Source of the DNA: Lachnospiraceae bacterium
GTDB taxonomy: Bacteria; Bacillota; Clostridia; Lachnospirales; Lachnospiraceae
Length of the DNA stretch: 64,000 nucleotides
NCBI GenBank assembly: GCA_019421365.1
Contig: JAHZFJ010000001.1
Span: 1 to 64,000 of the forward strand
Reading direction: 5' to 3'
Shown: positions 60,571 through 64,000 of the stretch, piece after piece
How the letters are laid out: each line of letters starts with the position of its first letter
Numbering within the stretch: the first letter of the stretch is position 1
Made by a program: the position numbers and the translations under genes
The notes under the pieces: model-generated
What the model saw: only the letters and a program-made list of their open reading frames with translations
Told to the model about the DNA's origin: nothing
Databases searched by the model: none

Positions 60571-61125
60571 ATGAATGCATTTGGTAAGATTATATCTATA
60601 TTAATAGCCGCCTTTTTGTTGTTTATTTGCCCGATTCAGTATGTGGCACAGAAACAAGATATACTTATGCAACAGTATGTAACAACAGAGACAAGTTATT
60701 TCATTGATTCAGTAAGAAACCTTGGATATGTTACAAAACAGATGTACGAGGAATACATGCGAAGAATTGAGCTAGGAAATAATTTGTATGAAATTGAATT
60801 GACGCATTATCATGCCTTGTTATATGCGGAGGAAGGTGAACAAGTTGGTACTGATTATAAGGATATATCGGGATATATTGGAGAGGAAGAAGATGTATAC
60901 CGGAGATACATGTGTTATTATACACCAGACATTCTAGAGGTGATTTATAATGAGGAGAGTGATTATATCTATAAGATGAATCAAGATGACTACCTTACAA
61001 TTAAAGTTAAACTTAAGAACAAATCTTTGGGAAAACGGATGCAAGAACTACTAGTAGGTGTTGACTACACAGATGGAAATTACGTTACGGTGTATGGAGG
61101 ACTTATACGAGATGAAGCATACTAA
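60571..61125 (+). CDS. Tad-locus membrane-anchored protein, 184 residues
   Basis: One N-terminal helix (ISILIAAFLLFICPIQYVA) is followed by an extracytoplasmic domain rich in Tyr, Glu and Asp. The pattern of one helix plus QQYVTTETSYFIDSVRNLGYVTKQMYEEYM resembles minor-pilin or TadE/F-like proteins of Firmicute Tad loci. GAGGTGTAAG precedes the ATG. It overlaps the next gene by 14 bp. Confidence 0.65.
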   Translation: MNAFGKIISILIAAFLLFICPIQYVAQKQDILMQQYVTTETSYFIDSVRNLGYVTKQMYEEYMRRIELGNNLYEIELTHYHALLYAEEGEQVGTDYKDISGYIGEEEDVYRRYMCYYTPDILEVIYNEESDYIYKMNQDDYLTIKVKLKNKSLGKRMQELLVGVDYTDGNYVTVYGGLIRDEAY

Positions 61126-61990
61126 TATTAGTATAGTGTTTGCACTTATTATGGTGTCTGTATTCCTAGTACTTAACCAAAAGATTGATACTGTGGCGGC
61201 AATAACTAAGCTACAGATTCAGTATAATAATGCTATTGATAATGCGGTGGCAGATGCGATCAATCAGATTGTTGATCAAGATTCTTTAGTGTCTACGTCA
61301 ATTGATTACGCTAATGTAACAGATTCATTCCTGCGTTACTTATCTTGGAATCTAGGACTTGAAGCAGAATCTCAAAAAGGAAGAACTTTATCAAACTATG
61401 TTCCAGTCATTGCATATATTGTTCAAGATGGTTTATATCTGGCATATCAAAAATTAGATGAAGGGGAAGTATCAGCTGATATTTATAGCGGTGTAGAGAA
61501 ACAAATAAAAGAACAATCAAAGTTTTGGAATGTTGGAGAATGGAATACAAGTATAGCTATAAGTGATCGAATCCCCTTTGAACAACGTACAGATGCCTAT
61601 CTTATTCAATATACACTTACGGATTACGTAAGGATTATTAACATACAGTCGAATGATAAGATGGAAGGGTATTATGGCGACTTAATAAAGCTATTTCCAG
61701 AAATACTGCCAAGTACAAAAGAGGAATTTGATAAGGAGAGACGATTTACAATTATAAATTGCTTAACAGAAACAATGAACGAATACATAGAGAAACATAA
61801 CAAGATTGCAAAGCATTATGGAATTACGTATCAATTCTCATTACCATATATAGAAATGGAAGAGTGGTATCGTACGGTGGATGATATAAGCATGTTAGTA
61901 TTATTTCAGGGATATCCATATGGTAATGAAACCCTGGGCTATTACAATAGAATGGCATTAGGAGGTGCGAGGATTAGAAAGATGAAGTGA
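61112..61990 (+). CDS. Tad-locus membrane-anchored protein, 292 residues
   Basis: One N-terminal helix (NISIVFALIMVSVFLVLNQ) precedes a long extracytoplasmic domain. No family is recognised. ATG 61112 is chosen because GGAGG (61096-61100) lies 11 bases upstream; the longer frame start at 61058 would lie within the preceding gene. Its place at the end of the locus suggests a large minor subunit or tip protein. A terminator follows at 62047. Confidence 0.65.
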   Translation: MKHTNISIVFALIMVSVFLVLNQKIDTVAAITKLQIQYNNAIDNAVADAINQIVDQDSLVSTSIDYANVTDSFLRYLSWNLGLEAESQKGRTLSNYVPVIAYIVQDGLYLAYQKLDEGEVSADIYSGVEKQIKEQSKFWNVGEWNTSIAISDRIPFEQRTDAYLIQYTLTDYVRIINIQSNDKMEGYYGDLIKLFPEILPSTKEEFDKERRFTIINCLTETMNEYIEKHNKIAKHYGITYQFSLPYIEMEEWYRTVDDISMLVLFQGYPYGNETLGYYNRMALGGARIRKMK

Positions 61991-62046
61991 GGGAATTAAG
62001 GATGATGAAGTAAAGAATAAAGATAATTAAGAATAACTAATTTCTG

Positions 62047-62092
62047 GGTCGATTGTGTAATCTGAAACATATGATTATTAATCGGCCTTTTT
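62047..62092 (+). terminator. Intrinsic terminator of the Tad-type locus
   Basis: GGTCGATT (62047-62054) pairs with AATCGGCC (62080-62087), followed by TTTTTT. The loop is 25 nt. Confidence 0.72.
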
Positions 62093-62109
62093 TGCAACTT
62101 TATTAATAG

Positions 62110-62139
62110 TTGCCCAAAAATAACATAACCTGTTATACT
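62110..62139 (+). promoter_or_regulatory. Candidate promoter of the two-component system
   Basis: TTGCCC (62110-62115), 18 bp, TATACT (62134-62139), about 35 bp before the ATG at 62174. Confidence 0.45.
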
Positions 62140-62173
62140 AAATGTAAAGATTTAGAAGAGGGGAGTTGTTATT

Positions 62174-62863
62174 ATGAAAAATACAGATATACTAATTGTT
62201 GATGATGATTATGATTTAGCTATGATTACTTGTGATCTATTAGAAGATCATGGTTATCAAGTGATACATACCTATACGATAGAGGAATCATATGAAGTAT
62301 TAGTTAAATACCAAGTTAAATTGATTATACTCGATATCAATCTACCAGATGGAGTAGGATTTGAATTTTGTAAGGAGCTTAGAACACATTCGACAGTTCC
62401 AATTATATTCATAAGTGCTAGAACAAGTGAGACAGATCGAATCAAAGGGCTTGATATTGGTGGAGATGATTATTTACCAAAGCCGTATTCTCTACAAGAG
62501 CTATTATCAAGAATTAATGCTACAATGCGTCGTACATATGGGTTCGCTACAGGAGCAAAGATGATAACATTTGGAAAAGTGATTGTAGATGAAACAACTA
62601 GGACGGTAACACGTGATGGTGAGGTAGTAACATTAGCGTTAAAGGAGTATGACTTATTAAAATATCTTATTGAGCATAAGAATATGGTATTAAAGAAGGA
62701 GACTATCCTAGCAGATGTGTGGGGGATATTCAATATAGTCGAGGTCAGTACGGTGGCGGTACATATAAGATGGTTAAGGGAAAAGCTAGAAGAGAATCCA
62801 TCTAAACCAATATATATTAAAACAGTGTGGGGGATTGGTTATCGACTTGAGGTAGAAGAATGA
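62174..62863 (+). CDS. OmpR/PhoB-type response regulator
   Basis: The 229-residue protein has a receiver domain (1-120) with acidic pair DDDYD, phospho-acceptor Asp54 in ILDINLP, Thr/Ser SARTS and Lys in LPKPYS, then a winged helix (about 130-228) ending KTVWGIGYRLEVEE. GAAGAGGGGAG precedes the ATG. The stop overlaps the kinase start as ATGA. Target genes are unknown. Confidence 0.94.
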   Translation: MKNTDILIVDDDYDLAMITCDLLEDHGYQVIHTYTIEESYEVLVKYQVKLIILDINLPDGVGFEFCKELRTHSTVPIIFISARTSETDRIKGLDIGGDDYLPKPYSLQELLSRINATMRRTYGFATGAKMITFGKVIVDETTRTVTRDGEVVTLALKEYDLLKYLIEHKNMVLKKETILADVWGIFNIVEVSTVAVHIRWLREKLEENPSKPIYIKTVWGIGYRLEVEE

Positions 62864-64000
62864 AGAGAAAAATTATGCAGATAATTCTGGTATGTATAAC
62901 TGTTATTACGTGTATAACCATCGTATTCCTCTATCAAATATTGAACATTAAGGAAGTTTCACCACAGAAAGAATGGATTGTACAACTGAATACCGTAGAG
63001 AAATTACTTGAAGAATCCATAAAGGAAGAAAGCAAGAAGATTATAGAAACAGATTATATCAAAATACAAGAGTCCATTCAAGATCTACAAGAGAGTATGC
63101 GTGGCCAAAAGTCAATGTCCGAGATTGAACAAGATAAGCAAAAGCTTTTATATCTTGGCGTTTTAATATACATAACTTGTGTTGGTCTTGTAATCCTTTT
63201 GTTTGGCTACATCTATCGTGTAGTAATTAAACCGTTTGATCGACTAACATATTTTGCGGCCTCTGTCTCTAGAGGTGATTTTGATACACCAATACAATAT
63301 GAGCGTAAGAATCTATTCGGCGCATTTGCATGGGCGTTCGATAGTATGAGGTGTGAGGTGAAAGCATCGAGGAAGGCTCAGGCGTTAGCAATCGAGAATA
63401 ATAAGACTGTTATCGCTACAATTTCCCATGATATTAAGACTCCAATTGCCTCAATACGGGCATATACAGAAGCGTTGCAGGCCAACATGGATACCAATCA
63501 AGAACGTAGACAACGCTATTATTCAACTATTATGCGCAAATGTGATGAGGTAACGAAGCTAACCAATGATTTGCTCTTACATTCTATTTCGGATTTGCAG
63601 AAATTAGAGATTCAGATGAATTCATGTAATATAGCGGATGAACTCCCCGAGATGATTACAGCAATTGCAGGAGATAATCCTAAGATACGATTGTACTTTG
63701 AAATACCTAATGTGACGATTGAAGTGGACAGGCGACGATTAGAACAAATCCTAGAGAATCTTATTACTAATGCATGCAAATACGCTTCCGATGGTGATAT
63801 TGAGATTTCATTAAGCTTAGAAAAAAATAATAATCTACAAATTTACATACAAGATCATGGGCCTGGTATTCCTGATGGGGACATGCCATTCATCTTTGAA
63901 AAGTTCTACCGAGGGAAGAATGCATTTCATGTACAAGGAGCAGGATTAGGTCTTTACATTGTTAAGTATCTTGTTGATGAGATGAATGGAACCATACAAT
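62860..64000 (+). CDS. Sensor histidine kinase, cut by the window end
   Basis: At least 380 residues are present. Two membrane helices (about 5-25 and 98-120) flank a helical ~70-residue external domain. A HAMP-like segment follows. The H box ISHDIKTPIA carries phospho-acceptor His190. The N box ENLITNACKYA and G1 box DHGPGIP lie in the ATPase domain, and the G2 loop GAGLGLYIVK is near the end. It starts at ATG 62860 within the response regulator stop. The last few tens of residues lie outside the window. Confidence 0.92.
   Translation, partial: MKRKIMQIILVCITVITCITIVFLYQILNIKEVSPQKEWIVQLNTVEKLLEESIKEESKKIIETDYIKIQESIQDLQESMRGQKSMSEIEQDKQKLLYLGVLIYITCVGLVILLFGYIYRVVIKPFDRLTYFAASVSRGDFDTPIQYERKNLFGAFAWAFDSMRCEVKASRKAQALAIENNKTVIATISHDIKTPIASIRAYTEALQANMDTNQERRQRYYSTIMRKCDEVTKLTNDLLLHSISDLQKLEIQMNSCNIADELPEMITAIAGDNPKIRLYFEIPNVTIEVDRRRLEQILENLITNACKYASDGDIEISLSLEKNNNLQIYIQDHGPGIPDGDMPFIFEKFYRGKNAFHVQGAGLGLYIVKYLVDEMNGTIQ

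Overview
The window is AT-rich DNA from an anaerobic, plant-polysaccharide-degrading Firmicute. The gene content fits the Lachnospiraceae (Clostridium cluster XIVa, Lachnoclostridium phytofermentans-like): cytoplasmic xylan glycosidases, a class III anaerobic ribonucleotide reductase, the Gram-positive dihydroorotate dehydrogenase pair PyrK/PyrD, Gram-positive lipoproteins and a Tad-type pilus locus without a secretin. The genus cannot be proved from the sequence alone. No rRNA, tRNA, CRISPR array, prophage or intact insertion sequence was seen.

Layout. (1) 1-13.7 kb: glucuronoxylan/xylo-oligosaccharide utilisation. It holds GH43, GH8 Rex-type oligoxylanase, a SASA/CE20-type esterase, an AraC regulator on the minus strand, GH67 alpha-glucuronidase, GH3 beta-xylosidase and a second GH43, with a HIT protein and a Gfo/Idh oxidoreductase between. 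None of the enzymes has a visible signal peptide, so imported oligosaccharides are probably trimmed, deacetylated and de-glucuronylated inside the cell; no sugar transporter lies in the window. (2) 13.9-19.5 kb: two-gene chromate transporter, ArsR-like regulator, a ~196-bp foldback palindrome, an ABC exporter and an orphan RnfC-like iron-sulfur protein. (3) 19.5-23.5 kb, minus strand: a five-gene unit (small secreted protein, lipoprotein, two permeases, ABC ATPase) with its own promoter, resembling an uncharacterised bacteriocin-type system; a TetR gene is divergent to it. (4) 24.4-25.8 kb: blaI and a truncated M56 (blaR1-like) gene bracketed by two inverted BlaI-operator promoters that share a repeated leader. 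(5) 25.9-36.6 kb: lipoprotein, GT51 transglycosylase, membrane-anchored alpha/beta hydrolase, chemoreceptor remnant, XRE regulator with a YxlEFG-like ABC cassette, and an ABC-F protein behind a long leader with a mini-ORF and terminator. (6) 36.8-47.9 kb: housekeeping genes: TPR lipoprotein, HflX, NrdD fused to a redoxin domain, ThyA, DHFR, IlvE, PyrK, PyrD, a small HTH protein and PyrE. (7) 47.9-54.6 kb: small membrane protein, LprI-like lipoprotein, DUF454 and DUF4405-like proteins with a CydDC-type ABC pair behind an operator-rich promoter, and another lipoprotein. (8) 55-62 kb: a divergent Tad/Flp-type locus with a fused TadB-TadC platform. (9) 62.2 kb to the end: a two-component system whose kinase runs off the window.

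The most unusual signals are non-coding: a ~52-bp repeated leader that carries its own ribosome binding site (four copies, three ending at a start codon), the inverted BlaI promoter module, the foldback element before the 16-kb ABC operon, the ABC-F leader, a string of short hairpins at 36.6 kb, and a compact structured leader with NrdR-like boxes ahead of nrdD.
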